Position numbers and translations under genes: made by a program. A stretch of 51,291 nt of DNA from Planctomycetota bacterium. Lineage in GTDB: Bacteria; Planctomycetota; Planctomycetia; Pirellulales; Pirellulaceae. Each line of letters begins with the position of its first letter. Within the stretch, counting starts at the first letter, position 1. Shown piece by piece: positions 1-10,600 of this stretch. The notes beneath the pieces were generated by a model. The model had not been told where the DNA came from. It did no database searches and saw nothing but the letters and a program-made list of their open reading frames with translations. The stretch is taken from contig JAJDEH010000008.1 of assembly GCA_029259935.1 (NCBI GenBank), forward strand, positions 1 to 51,291. The letters run 5' to 3'.

Positions 1-155
1 CGGCTTCGAAATCTCCTTCGCCAGGAATAAAACGAAGGCTCCGAGATAGCTTCCCGCTGACAGAACTTCCGCACGTTCAAGCCGCTCCGCCGCTGATCGT
101 CCAGCACCAACCTCCAAAACTCCTCTCTCTCAACCGACCGCTTCGATCTCGCCAT
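1..155 (-). CDS. tnpA: IS66-family accessory protein TnpA, N-terminal part (runs off window)
   Basis: The minus strand from the ATG at 155 stays open for 51 codons to the window edge. The product has the helix-turn-helix signature of IS66 TnpA proteins: a charged start (MARSKRSVEREEFW), then RRSGLNVRKFC, QREAISEPSFYSWRRR. In the family this small protein (about 100-130 residues) is encoded first, ahead of tnpB and the DDE transposase tnpC, and is needed for transposition in some members. Only the first half is present here. It is transcribed away from the BREX operon end, in the same direction as that operon. Confidence 0.75.
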   Translation of the reverse strand, partial: MARSKRSVEREEFWRLVLDDQRRSGLNVRKFCQREAISEPSFYSWRRRFRS

Positions 156-233
156 CGCAAAGCTCCCAAGTTCGAGGAAACGAAATCCTCTAACCTAACC
201 CACAAAGCAAGATGTACTTCACCATCCGCTCAC
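1..233 (-). mobile_element. end of an IS66-family insertion sequence (partial)
   Basis: On the minus strand the sequence from 233 reads GTGAGCGGATGGTG, which resembles the GTAAGCG(G) tips known from IS66-family elements. About 78 bases further in, at 155, an ATG opens a typical IS66 tnpA reading frame, the usual spacing between tip and first gene. The element runs off the window at base 1, so its other end, its target duplication and its tnpB/tnpC genes cannot be seen. The tip lies inside the last codons of the neighbouring phosphoribosyltransferase-like gene. The family is supported by the protein; the exact edge at 233 is inferred from the tip resemblance only. Confidence 0.6.
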
Positions 234-1339
234 CGTGCAACAGCCATCAAAAAGAAAATGTGTCCCCGAGCAAGGAGTCGGTCATCATTGAGCATTTGAG
301 TTAATGTTGCTTTCAGGCTGCTGACCGTTGAACCGAGAATCTGCATTTTGCGATACCCAGCGAGCCGATCATTATCTCCCCAGAAAAAGTAATCACGCCA
401 TATCAACGGTGATTGGATCTTTGGAAATCGAACGCGAAATCTTGCGCTATGAGTCTCTCCGAAGCCCGATCTTGCGACGATTTTTTTGTGTTTCCGAATG
501 GCCGAGTTGTTTTCCTGATAACGATCGGATTCGGCAGCCAACATTCCAATAGGCAGGAAACGAGCATCTGCGGCGCGAACAATCTTTTCGATGTGATCAA
601 TCATGGCCCTAAAGTTAGAGCCGGTAATCCACTCATCGCACAGAAGCACCAGGTCGGAGTTATCAAGCGTTGTCAATTGGTCCTCCAAGAGGTGTTTGCG
701 AGTTACACCCATTGAAGCCTTTTCGTTTCGAGACAAAGCGACGCGCACCAAGTGAACATTGAAGTCGTGTTTCTCGAAAAAGTAGTGCAACAACTTCGTT
801 GGGATCGAATTGCCGAGAGGCAACTCAATCAACACGATGCGACCAGAGTGCCTTATGAGTGATGGTTCCTGTACCAATCGGAAGATCATTTCGCCAAGCA
901 CTCGCACTTGCGTATCGAGTCTCTTCACCGCCTCCGAAACTGCCTGGTCAATCGCGCCTCTCAGTTGCCCGCGTATCGTCGTCCGGTGGCTTTCCGCGAA
1001 TGTATCGACATAGGGCCGTGCGAGCGTGCAAAGTAACGAACTAATATTGAGCAGACTTCCCGGCTCTAAGACGTCGCCTGGGCTGCTCACGAATTGCAAG
1101 AGTTCTCGAAGCAGAAAACGAACTAGCCTCGATAGCCCACGATCTTCGTCAAAAAGGTTCGCGATCGCGTCTCGGTTATCATTCGTTGCGGCGACAAGAT
1201 CGGTTGCCCATGAGTCCGGCAACATCGACAAGATGCTGACCAATGCATCGCAGGCCTCACTTGCGTCTTCGTTGAGTCGGGCCTCGTCTAAACGATAGAA
1301 CAAATCGCTCAATGAAGCTGGTGGCGATGGCTCATCCAA
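230..1339 (-). CDS. phosphoribosyltransferase-like protein at the end of the BREX operon
   Basis: A 369-residue protein whose start lies 31 bases inside the end of brxHI, so it is almost certainly translated with the BREX operon. Residues 1-160 are mostly helical with no recognised motif. Residues 165-270 look like a type I phosphoribosyltransferase fold: a strand and turn (VLIELPLGNSIPTKLL, about 169-184), then LVLLCDEWITGSNF (230-243), which matches the PRPP-loop pattern of hydrophobic strand, two acidic residues and TG(S/T). The usual second acidic residue is present as E. Phosphoribosyltransferase-like domains are known from prokaryotic conflict systems, but this is not one of the standard BREX type 6 genes. 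The stop codon lies within the likely tip of an IS66 element, so the C-terminus may be shortened. Substrate and role are unknown. Confidence 0.6.
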   Translation of the reverse strand: MDEPSPPASLSDLFYRLDEARLNEDASEACDALVSILSMLPDSWATDLVAATNDNRDAIANLFDEDRGLSRLVRFLLRELLQFVSSPGDVLEPGSLLNISSLLCTLARPYVDTFAESHRTTIRGQLRGAIDQAVSEAVKRLDTQVRVLGEMIFRLVQEPSLIRHSGRIVLIELPLGNSIPTKLLHYFFEKHDFNVHLVRVALSRNEKASMGVTRKHLLEDQLTTLDNSDLVLLCDEWITGSNFRAMIDHIEKIVRAADARFLPIGMLAAESDRYQENNSAIRKHKKIVARSGFGETHSARFRVRFPKIQSPLIWRDYFFWGDNDRLAGYRKMQILGSTVSSLKATLTQMLNDDRLLARGHIFFLMAVAR

Positions 1340-3432
1340 GTTGCTGCTCCGTGCCTGTCCAATAGATAGTCGAAGAGCACTTCTTGCTCAATCCAGCCCG
1401 GCATGAGTGGTTGAAACTTGCTCAAGCGATAACCCGGCAAGGCTTCTCGGACTTTCTGCCAAAGTGCCTCGTCTTCCCAAAATCCAGGGGCTTTCATCTC
1501 TTGCATGGCGGTTCGGAAGTGGGCTTCGGTTAACTGGCTGTCAGATGCTCGGATCGAGAAGTTGTCAGTAGTTAACGTCCAATTCGGTTCGAGTGATGAC
1601 AATGCATACCGGAGCGTGGAGTTGATTCTGCCGCCAGCGAATGTTCGCCAGGTGACCTCGTCACCGTTGATGCTAATCCCACCAACCTTGGGTTCAACCA
1701 ACGGGTGCAAGTGCCCACGTTCCTCTTTTAATAATGCAGCGACCGATTTGCTCAGGAACGGGTAGACTTCGTCGGATGTGACAATCTCCAGGATCTTTTG
1801 GCAAAGATCGAACCCAAGGAACTGTGGTAGAAAGCCGCCCCATGTTGGTTGTCGTCCACGAGGGGCTGGCTCGACAACTACCGTCCTTTCTTTGTGGACT
1901 ACATGGAATACCGCCCAGGCGCGTCCGCCGAGTAGAAAGCAACTCACTCCATCTACGAGTCCGTCGACGAAGTCCTGATTGAGAGTTCCTAAAGCTCGCT
2001 TGTTCGTGGTCTCTACGGTGTAACTTTGTGGACTGGAAAAGACTGCGTACAACTCCATGAAGTTGCGACGGCCGAAACGCTTTTCCGCTTTGGGTCCAAG
2101 GATCAGGCGACCACTGGCAAGGACTAGCGAATTATCTTCAATCATCCACTCGACCAGCCTGTTGAACTCGTCGCGAGTGATGCCCTGGAAATCTGGAACG
2201 AGTGAGAGATGACTCCATGAGTCTTCGACGGGGATTCCGTCCTGGGCAAGGGACATGGCCAGCAACTGGTGAATCAGCACAGGCCAACAACGATCATTCA
2301 CCGCCACGTCTTCAACCCAACCGGCTTTGGCCAACTGGATCAACGCGATTGCTTGCAGAACGGTGTCAGCGCTTTGGCAAAGAAACGTCGTGTTGGCGGA
2401 CTGTCCCTCTCGGCGGCCAGTGCGCCCCATTCGCTGCAGGAATGAACTAACCGTATCGGGTGCGTCTGCTTGTAGAACTTTGTCGAGATCCCCAACGTCA
2501 ATGCCGAGTTCCAGCGTGGATGTGCAAACGATGCAGGCATCGGAGCCACTGTGAAACTCCTGCTCTGCAATAAGCCGTTCGTCCTTCGACACTGCACTGT
2601 GATGCACGAAGACGGCGGTTCCCGCGCGTCGCATTTGCTCGGCAACGGCTTCGGCAGTTGCTCGTGACTGGCAGAAGAAGAGACTCTTGTTTCCGTGAGC
2701 GATGGTGGCTGCGACATTGGCAATGTCGGTCTGATTCTCCTCGTGGACGATCAACAATTGTCGACGGGCTGGCTTCTTTGGCGGGTCCACGACGACGCCA
2801 AGTCGCTCAGACGAACCTTTAAGCCATTCGAGAATTGCCGACGGGTTGCCAACTGTCGCACTAAGTCCGGCACGCTGCACGTCGTGTTGTGAAAATCGGC
2901 GAAGCCGTTCGATCACACTCATTAAATGGGCGCCACGATCCGTGCCGGCAATCGCATGCACTTCGTCAATGACGATGATCCGCAGGTCGTTAAACAACTC
3001 CTTTGCATCGATGGATTGCGAAACCAGCATCACCTCCAGAGATTCCGGAGTAGTCATGAGAAGTTCGGTTGGTTCTTCGAGAAACTTCTTTCGTGCACTG
3101 CTGGTTGTGTCGCCGTGCCAGACAAACCGCCGTAGGCCGACCATCTCGGTGTAAAGGCCAAGCCGTTCTTCCTGGTTATTCAGCAGGGCTTTGATCGGTG
3201 CGACGTAGATTGCGCCGACACCAGCGGGCTGATTCTCGATAAGGTTCGAGAGCATCGGAAACATCGATGCTTCCGTTTTGCCGCCGGCGGTCGGAGCGAG
3301 TATCACGGCGTTATTGCCGTTCAGCAATGCTTCGCCAGCGAACTCCTGCACCGGTCGCAAACTGGACCAGCCAAGGCGAGCCACTATGGCTTGTTGCAGG
3401 CGAGGCGCAAGTTGAGCAAAAACGCTCACCAT
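1309..3432 (-). CDS. brxHI: BREX helicase BrxHI (Lhr-like DEAD/DEAH helicase)
   Basis: A 707-residue superfamily 2 helicase. Residues 46-53 carry the Walker A APTAGGKT, residues 156-159 the DEVH box, followed by LSATVGNP (motif III) and, in the second RecA domain, QRMGRTGRREG (motif VI, about 333-343). The C-terminal 250 residues resemble the Lhr-type extension. BrxHI is the helicase of BREX types 2 and 6. The ATG overlaps the end of brxD by 7 bases, and its own 3' end overlaps the phosphoribosyltransferase-like gene. Its exact function in defence is not known; a DNA-unwinding or remodelling role is inferred from the fold. Confidence 0.88.
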   Translation of the reverse strand: MVSVFAQLAPRLQQAIVARLGWSSLRPVQEFAGEALLNGNNAVILAPTAGGKTEASMFPMLSNLIENQPAGVGAIYVAPIKALLNNQEERLGLYTEMVGLRRFVWHGDTTSSARKKFLEEPTELLMTTPESLEVMLVSQSIDAKELFNDLRIIVIDEVHAIAGTDRGAHLMSVIERLRRFSQHDVQRAGLSATVGNPSAILEWLKGSSERLGVVVDPPKKPARRQLLIVHEENQTDIANVAATIAHGNKSLFFCQSRATAEAVAEQMRRAGTAVFVHHSAVSKDERLIAEQEFHSGSDACIVCTSTLELGIDVGDLDKVLQADAPDTVSSFLQRMGRTGRREGQSANTTFLCQSADTVLQAIALIQLAKAGWVEDVAVNDRCWPVLIHQLLAMSLAQDGIPVEDSWSHLSLVPDFQGITRDEFNRLVEWMIEDNSLVLASGRLILGPKAEKRFGRRNFMELYAVFSSPQSYTVETTNKRALGTLNQDFVDGLVDGVSCFLLGGRAWAVFHVVHKERTVVVEPAPRGRQPTWGGFLPQFLGFDLCQKILEIVTSDEVYPFLSKSVAALLKEERGHLHPLVEPKVGGISINGDEVTWRTFAGGRINSTLRYALSSLEPNWTLTTDNFSIRASDSQLTEAHFRTAMQEMKAPGFWEDEALWQKVREALPGYRLSKFQPLMPGWIEQEVLFDYLLDRHGAATWMSHRHQLH

Positions 3433-4748
3433 GCGTCCTCCTGTGGCACAAGTTCATCAACTTCCGAGTCGACTGTCGTTCCGACCCCGGAAATCACATT
3501 CTGCTCTTCGGGACTCAACTGAGACGGTTTGAATCCGTAGGTGGACATCGGGTCGTACTCTGGGTGGTCATTCACCAAGTCCATCTGCTCAACGAATTCG
3601 CGTAGGAATTGTCGCGGGACAACACCAACATCGCCTTTGAAGCCGGTTGTGACTTCTTCGACCAGTCGTTGGATAAACAATTCACTGATTGCCGACTCAA
3701 GCCTGGTGCGATCGTTTGCGGGATACAGTTCTCGTAGGCTAAGAGCGACTGCGTTGAGGCGGTCGGAGTTGAACGGTTTTAGTTCCAACTGAGCCTGACG
3801 CATGCTTGCGAAGCCGCCGCTTGAGATGAAGCGGATGCGGTCGTGAAGCGGCGTGAGGCCAGCTACTCCCTGGCGTGTGTCGAAGAATTCAGCCGTTCCG
3901 GTGAAGAGCCACAGGAGGCCAGGATAAGAACTCGCGGCGTCCGCGATCTGGCGGATGCCGTTCAGAGATTTGTGTCGCGAGTCCTTTCGCATGCGGAGGA
4001 TTGTCTCAGCCTCGTCGATGACAATGACAAGCCCCTTGTATCCAGAGGCTTTAACGATTTCCAATACGCCTCGCAAGTAATGCAAAGCGTCGCGGCTGCC
4101 GATGTCGCCTTTGATCTGCGCAGTCTTCTTTGCGGATGCTGCGACGTTTCCGCTGCCGCAGAGCCAGGAAATCAGTGCCCCGGCATCTGCGACATTGCCT
4201 TGTTGTTTCAAGTCAAAGACGGTTTGGATGACACGAATGAAATCCTCGGGCGCTTTGCCGCCAGTCAGGGAGACTAAGTCCTCGTTCAGACGCATGCGGA
4301 CTTTCTCGTCGAAGTCATCGTCGGAATCGTCGACACCCGCGTTGATGAGAGCATCCTCGACAGCACCAATCCAGCGGTCAAGGATGTCTCCAAGGGCTCC
4401 TCGTGGGCAGGACGCCGTTCCCAGCTCGGTCATGACTTTGCGGTAGACATCGTCGAAGCGATGAAAACGCAAGTCATTGTCTGAGACAACGACAAAGCTG
4501 GTAGCAAACCCGCGGGCCTGAGCATCCAACAGGGCAAGACGTGCCAAGAATGTCTTGCCGCAGCCATATCCACCACGCAGAAACTTGATTGAACCTTCCT
4601 TGTTTTCAACGAGGTCGAGTTGACGATTCAACTCGCCCCGATGTTTCTCGATACCAACAGCAAACGTGTCTATAGCCCGTTCGGGAACCAGTCCTTTGCG
4701 AAGAGACTCGAAGACGTGCTCGATGTCGCGGGCGGTAATAGTTGTCAT
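3426..4748 (-). CDS. brxD: BREX ATP-binding protein BrxD
   Basis: A 440-residue AAA/STAND-like ATPase. Walker A is GGYGCGKT at 59-66, and a Walker B follows as VIVIDEAETILR around 240-252. The opening (ITARDIEHVFESLRKGLVPE) and the RFISSGG and GLTPLHDRI segments are typical of the BrxD family found in BREX types 2 and 6, and the length is normal. It starts in an ATGA overlap with the end of pglZ and ends 7 bases inside brxHI, so the three are translationally coupled. In the family BrxD is thought to work with the BrxHI helicase; the biochemical role is unproven. Confidence 0.88.
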   Translation of the reverse strand: MTTITARDIEHVFESLRKGLVPERAIDTFAVGIEKHRGELNRQLDLVENKEGSIKFLRGGYGCGKTFLARLALLDAQARGFATSFVVVSDNDLRFHRFDDVYRKVMTELGTASCPRGALGDILDRWIGAVEDALINAGVDDSDDDFDEKVRMRLNEDLVSLTGGKAPEDFIRVIQTVFDLKQQGNVADAGALISWLCGSGNVAASAKKTAQIKGDIGSRDALHYLRGVLEIVKASGYKGLVIVIDEAETILRMRKDSRHKSLNGIRQIADAASSYPGLLWLFTGTAEFFDTRQGVAGLTPLHDRIRFISSGGFASMRQAQLELKPFNSDRLNAVALSLRELYPANDRTRLESAISELFIQRLVEEVTTGFKGDVGVVPRQFLREFVEQMDLVNDHPEYDPMSTYGFKPSQLSPEEQNVISGVGTTVDSEVDELVPQEDAW

Positions 4749-7651
4749 GATGGAGATCCTTCCCGGACGTACCGCTTCACCCCGGACACAACATCAATGC
4801 TAGTGGTGAATGGTACGCTGGCTGCGTAATTCTCAAAGTTACGCGCGAAGCGACGCTGTTCACGCGGGCTGCCGAGCATTTCGGACACTTCGGCTTCGGT
4901 CACTGTGCCATGCACCGACAAGTGTTGGAAAACACGGCGAATCGGTCCATCCGGCAGATCTTTCAGCCACTCCTCAGTGATCTCAACCGGCTCAATAGTG
5001 GTCGGCTTCGAAGGTGTTTCGGCGGTGTAAGAAACCGCAAAGCGTGCTTTTAGAGAACAAGGTTGGACATCGGCTTCCGCATTGGGGTGATAAAGTTCGA
5101 TCAGAACTCGTGAGTCTGAGCTGCCCGCAAGGCGGAAGAACAACTCAAACTCCTCACCGACTTTCGCAACGATTGTTCCCGATGACAATCGCGCCCCGCC
5201 GCGAGTCTCACACAGTTCGGCACGGACACCCTTCGCCTCGGGAACTCGAAGCCCGAGGTCTACTTCGTAGCTGCTGCCAAAATCGAAACTCTTTTGGGCG
5301 GCGCTGACCTTTGCGGCGATGCAGTGCATCCCTGCAACTTCTTGTTTCTTGACGGCGGTGATGTCGTAACCTGTCGTGCTGCCGCCGGCGAGTACGCGAT
5401 GGGAGACGGTGAGGACGGGAATGACGCGTTCTTGAAAACTGTTCCCTCCGTGGGCAAATCCTTTTCGCTTGCGCCCTGTGTCGAAGACAGCGGTCGACGC
5501 CGGAAACATCAGATGCAGATCGTCGCAGTCATACCCGAGGTCTCGCATCGTGACGCGAACTTCACCGGCGTGGTCGGCGGCATGTTCTAAGATGACGTGT
5601 CGACGATTTGGATCACGTTTCCCACCGTGTGGCTGATTCGGATGGCTGTCTTCATTCAGTAGCAGAAATCCATGATCCGCAGCGAAGACGAAATGCCGGA
5701 CGCCCGCGTCACGCAACAGGTGCCATGCAGACTTGAGATGCCGCAGAATCTCCTCAAACACAGACGGTCCGAATCCCGCTTCACCCGTGTTGTCGATTTC
5801 CCGACTGTGAACCATGACAAGTCGAGCACCGGCGATCTTTCGTTTGAGCGTTCCGGTATCGAGTCGAAGAACTTCATCAAGTTCGATCTTCGGGCACGTC
5901 CTACCACCCACGCGATCGTGCATCGCTCGCTGACGTGTATCGGGACTGGACACACGAAACTCCCCAGTCGCAAATCCGCTGATCTTGCCGTTGGAGACTG
6001 ATGGCTGAAGACGGCCGTTGCTTGCTACCGGAGCCAGCACGTTCATGCCCACCTCGGTCACGCTGGGCAATTCTGCAAGACGCCAGGCGAGTTTAACATT
6101 CGTTTGTGCGGTCCCCTGAATTGCTTCCATCAGTTCTTGCCCCATCTCATAACGAAGGGCGTCCACAACAAAGTACGCTGTTGTCCCGTGTTCCGACGTC
6201 AGCGGTTTGACCTCGTCGTCGAACACTGTTCGTTGTTGCCGAGACGATTCCGGCAGGAAACCATGAGTCGCGCAGACGGCGTTGAACGCCAGAGCCCAAC
6301 CATCGGCCCAGTTGCGCCAGATGATCTGCATTTGGTCGAGGACGTCGCGGATGGCATCCGCTTCGGCGATCTGGGGATGCCAAAGCTTTTGCCGGTTTTG
6401 TTCCAGATGGCGATGCCCCTGATCAACTTCGGCTCCGACCCGTATGTATTCCTCGACGGCCGACGGAACGCTGTCCGTTGCCTGCAGCGTCGGACCTGCC
6501 TCGGCGATCGCGACACCGAGCCGAGCGGCATTCGTCACCAGTTGCCACGAGTTGCGTCTAAGTGGAGCGTCGCGAAGCCAAAAGGCATTCGGGTCGGCGC
6601 GGCGCTGAGACCATTCGTAGGCCGATTGCCATTCGCCATCCCGAAGCGCCTGCAACGACGCCTTGAGAATTGCTTCCTCCTCGAACGAAAACGTATCAAA
6701 CCCACCGAGATCGGCTGCGGCGACCTGACCGGCGTCGTCCGGTATTCGCGATTCAGTTTTTTGCGCCACATGACGGTAGAATTGCCGCAGTCCGTCGGTT
6801 CCGTTCTGAAGCTGGACGACCAGTGCGTCGCAGTTCTTTTTGACTTTGCCGGGTAACTCCGGAATTGAGTTGAGAGTCGACGTTCGCGGTGCGACGTTCA
6901 GATCGTGAACGTAGCTCACACACATCGCCAAACTGCACACGGCGTATGCCACAGCCGACGCGGACGTGTATTCGTCGCTGGACGACATCCAGTCCGTCAG
7001 ACTTTCGTTGAACCATTCTTCCGGCATCCCCGTCAGAGCAATAATTCGGTCTCGCAGCGCCTGCTGATCCATATCGTCGTCGGAGTCAACGGCGGCCTCC
7101 ACACGTCGAGCCCAAGACCGCTCCAGTAGCAAGTCGTCGACGAGTTCGGTAAGCGAGACATTACGGAGTTGACTGGCGAGACCTTCACTGCCTTCGGTCA
7201 ACAGGTCGTGCAACCAGACGTCGGCGGCAGCGAGTGTCAGGTTGTTACGCCCGAGAAAGTCGTCAATCTGGTCGGGACGAACATTGTTGGCAGCGGCGTC
7301 GGCGACGAGGGTGCTGAGTGCTTTTTGGTATCGCTTGCCGGCTCGATACAGTTCGAACAGGGGCGTGCTCTTGATTGTCTCGTGATTGAAGCCGGGAAGG
7401 TGGATCAAAGCGCGAGTCTTGTCGACGCCACCAGCAACGTCTTCAAGTTCGAACATAAGTTCGAGATAGCTTCCGTGGAATGTATAGACGTCGTACTTCA
7501 GTTCTTTGGCCGCACGCAACTGGATGAGTTGTCGCACGAAATCGGAGTAGTGGTCATCAGCATCCGGCCAAATGACGAGATTGTGCCGCGCGAGCCAGTC
7601 GCGAATGTCGGCTTCGAGCACAGTGGATACGGGACCTAAGGTCACGCTCAT
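4745..7651 (-). CDS. pglZ: BREX alkaline-phosphatase-fold protein PglZ
   Basis: A 968-residue PglZ protein. The N-terminus (VLEADIRDWLARHNLVIWPDADDHY) is characteristic of the family. The phosphatase-superfamily core starts at about residue 490 with YFVVDALRYEMGQEL, where the D is the expected metal ligand and nucleophile region, and continues with HFVFAADHGFLLL at about 645, which holds the second metal-site D and H. PglZ is one of the two hallmark BREX proteins and acts with PglX; metal-dependent nuclease activity has been reported for family members. It starts in an ATGA overlap with the end of pglX and ends in an ATGA overlap with brxD. Confidence 0.92.
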   Translation of the reverse strand: MSVTLGPVSTVLEADIRDWLARHNLVIWPDADDHYSDFVRQLIQLRAAKELKYDVYTFHGSYLELMFELEDVAGGVDKTRALIHLPGFNHETIKSTPLFELYRAGKRYQKALSTLVADAAANNVRPDQIDDFLGRNNLTLAAADVWLHDLLTEGSEGLASQLRNVSLTELVDDLLLERSWARRVEAAVDSDDDMDQQALRDRIIALTGMPEEWFNESLTDWMSSSDEYTSASAVAYAVCSLAMCVSYVHDLNVAPRTSTLNSIPELPGKVKKNCDALVVQLQNGTDGLRQFYRHVAQKTESRIPDDAGQVAAADLGGFDTFSFEEEAILKASLQALRDGEWQSAYEWSQRRADPNAFWLRDAPLRRNSWQLVTNAARLGVAIAEAGPTLQATDSVPSAVEEYIRVGAEVDQGHRHLEQNRQKLWHPQIAEADAIRDVLDQMQIIWRNWADGWALAFNAVCATHGFLPESSRQQRTVFDDEVKPLTSEHGTTAYFVVDALRYEMGQELMEAIQGTAQTNVKLAWRLAELPSVTEVGMNVLAPVASNGRLQPSVSNGKISGFATGEFRVSSPDTRQRAMHDRVGGRTCPKIELDEVLRLDTGTLKRKIAGARLVMVHSREIDNTGEAGFGPSVFEEILRHLKSAWHLLRDAGVRHFVFAADHGFLLLNEDSHPNQPHGGKRDPNRRHVILEHAADHAGEVRVTMRDLGYDCDDLHLMFPASTAVFDTGRKRKGFAHGGNSFQERVIPVLTVSHRVLAGGSTTGYDITAVKKQEVAGMHCIAAKVSAAQKSFDFGSSYEVDLGLRVPEAKGVRAELCETRGGARLSSGTIVAKVGEEFELFFRLAGSSDSRVLIELYHPNAEADVQPCSLKARFAVSYTAETPSKPTTIEPVEITEEWLKDLPDGPIRRVFQHLSVHGTVTEAEVSEMLGSPREQRRFARNFENYAASVPFTTSIDVVSGVKRYVREGSPS

Positions 7652-10600
7652 CCTTTAGCCTCCGAAGCACTGGATTTCTTTTTGGCCGCACGTTTCTTGG
7701 CAGTCTTCTTTCGTTGATTCGGCCGTGTGTCAGAATCGTCATCGCCGAACGACAATCTGGCCACCGACGCTTTACGTTCTCGGACCTTCTCAGGATTTTC
7801 GTTCTCGTACGCTGTGCGTGCGGTCGTCTCATCGGGACTAACGATGCGAAAGTCATCCTTCTGTGTCTTAATGACACTCATCTCTAGTTCCCAGCATTCG
7901 TCCGGCAGCGCGGACCACAGACCGGCATCTGGGATAGTGATTTCCAGCAGCGGCCTTTTATGGGTTGGCCGCCGTGCTTCGATGTCTTCTTTTAGGATTT
8001 GGAGTGCGTCGGCCGGGTGATCTCGGACAAACACCTCACGAGCGGACTCTTCGTCGGGGTCAACGAGGCGGAACGGTGCGTCGTTCAGTCGAGCGATTCG
8101 GCGTTCCAATTTCCAGCAATCGGCCGGAATCGTGATCCACAATCCAGAATCGATAAGACGCAATTCAGACATTCGTCCGCGACGGCAGATCTCCACCTCA
8201 ACTATGCCAAGCGCGCGTTGCGGCTGTTCATGAAGGAGTTCGTCGCGGGATTCGTCTGAGTCGGGGGCATGGAGGCGGAAGTCGACTTCCTGTTTCCCAC
8301 TGGTGACGAGTTCCAGCTCCCAGCATTGAGCGGGAACTTGCGACCAGAGGTTTGGTTCAAGTAAGTGCATCTCCGTAAATGAAGGGCCCTGCTTCTTGGC
8401 TCGGCGTTTGACTTCTTTCGCGACTGTCTCAAGAGCCTCCTCTGGATTCGCCGCAATGTAAGCGTCACGATGTTCTTCATCTCCGCCGTCGCCCAGGTAG
8501 GAAGCTTCCTCAATGCGAAAGTCGGGACCGATTTCATCCTGGAGTCGCAATTCCCAAGCCCACGCGCGGGCTGGGTGATATTTCCAAAAGCATCCGTGAG
8601 CGACGCCGAGAGACGGGTCCGTTTGACACTTCTCGTCGACGCGGGTTGGCCAGTAACGCATTGCGAGATGCGACCAGTCGTAGTCCCTTTTGCCTTTGGC
8701 TGCGACCAGCTCTTTCCACCACTTCTTCGGGTCTTTCCATTGCGGTTCCAGCAGTGGCCAGAGGGCCGCGCTATTAATCATGACGCCGTCGTCGAGGTCG
8801 GGGATATACCGGGCATCGACTTCGCGTTCCAGCTTCTTGGGATCAGATGGAGCAGGTCCCTTGTCGGCACATTGTTCGACGACCTGGATAAATTCGACGA
8901 GTTCTTCTCGCCAACCTTTGACGTCGTCGTACCGTTGTTCGACGTCTCGAGCGGCATTTTTCTCAGCAGTGCCGCGAGCGGCGTTGAGGTCGTCGATTTC
9001 TCCGTCGAGTCGTGTGAGCGTCGGCTGCAGATGATCGGCCAACAAGACCCGCAGCGTCTGATCGTTCCAGCGATGAATGCTGACCCACGCCACAAATGTT
9101 CGACTGGCAGAGGACAGAGGCCAATGTATTGGTCGGTTTTCGTACATTTGGCGATGGACATCCCTGAAGAACCGTTCGCGCAGCCATTCACGGATCGCCC
9201 GCCGCTGATCGATTCTTGCTCCGAACTCACTCCACGTCTCGCGGATGATGCCAGCCGCCCGATGCCCCAGTGAATCGCGATCATCGTCGTCGGTCAGAGT
9301 TCCATCAAGAAACAGAATTCCATGATTGAGTGATCTTGAAAGGTCGTCTTGGATGGGGTCGAGGATACCCTCTTCATCTGATCCAAATCTCCCAAGTGCA
9401 ACACCGACAGCAAAACTGATGTGGTTGGCTGCGGGCTCCGCATCACAGACTGGATCGAAGCTAGGAAGTGGTTCGCCGTCCGGCCGGTCAATGGCCCTTT
9501 GGCCCCAGCCTTGTGTGTAAAGCCACGACGACGGCCCAGGACCGACGAATTCAAACGCCGGCTCACGGTGCGATTCGTGTGTATGAAACGCTGAGCGAAT
9601 AGTTTCCACTATCTGAGACGATGAGGCGATCGGAAACAACGCGAGTCTGTTTACACCTCCCACCGTGAAGTCAATCGTAGGATTAAGCGATGCCATAATC
9701 TCCTGGCTGACACGCGAATTCAAAGCGCACAATGTCTTCTCTACTGAATCTGGAAAAAGCGACCGACCCTTATTCCCGAATATACCGACGTGGACTATCG
9801 CTCTTGCATTGAACGCGGAACCGATGGTTGCAAATGCGAGACTGCCTTGCCGAAAGAAGAATTGCTCGTTGGCGTATCTGAACACATCGGTCTTCGTAAG
9901 GGCCGTCGCGTAACACTTCGGTTCGAGCCCGAAGACACCCCAGTTGGCTACTTGGCGAAGGGGTTCAAACCAAATCGCGCCAGCGCTCCCGTCAACAAAC
10001 GGTGCCCATCTGCGTGATGTTGCCCGCGCATCAGGGATTGTCCGAATCGTTCGATGCGCGACTTCGTGGGGACGCCGAGTGAATCTGGTGTTGTTGTACA
10101 GCCCTTGAGTCGATCTCGCTGGGCACGTCTCCGCTAGTTTTGGAGCAGCGTCATACCTTTCGAGAAACTCCTTCGGCCACCAATAGATGACTGGCCACTC
10201 GGGAACTACCTTGAGTGCAACTGGCGTGAAATTGTACCGCCCTCGATGAAGCAGGAGTGCTGCTGCAGCTCGACGAGGCTGCTTCGAATCGCGTTGAACT
10301 TCTTCGGGAGAATTCGGGCGGAGCGCTACGGCGGTAGCGTTATCCTCACTCGCATTACGAATCACGTAGCACGCCGTAGAGATCAAAGTCCCACCAGTCG
10401 AGAACGCTGCCTTCCCAAGGTCCGCCAGAACATAAAGATGATGTGATAGTACGTGAGCCCGAAACTCCAGGAACGATTTGATGAACATCCAATTCGATAG
10501 CGCGATAAACGCGCATGTGCCACTGGCTCGCAGCAGTTCCAGGGAACGAATCGTCATTCCAGCGAACAAGTCTGTCGTACCCTCAGGATAGATGCTCTTG

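Noticed and set aside
6104..6856. 250-codon plus-strand open frame opposite pglZ
   Set aside because: Antisense shadow of pglZ with unnatural composition.
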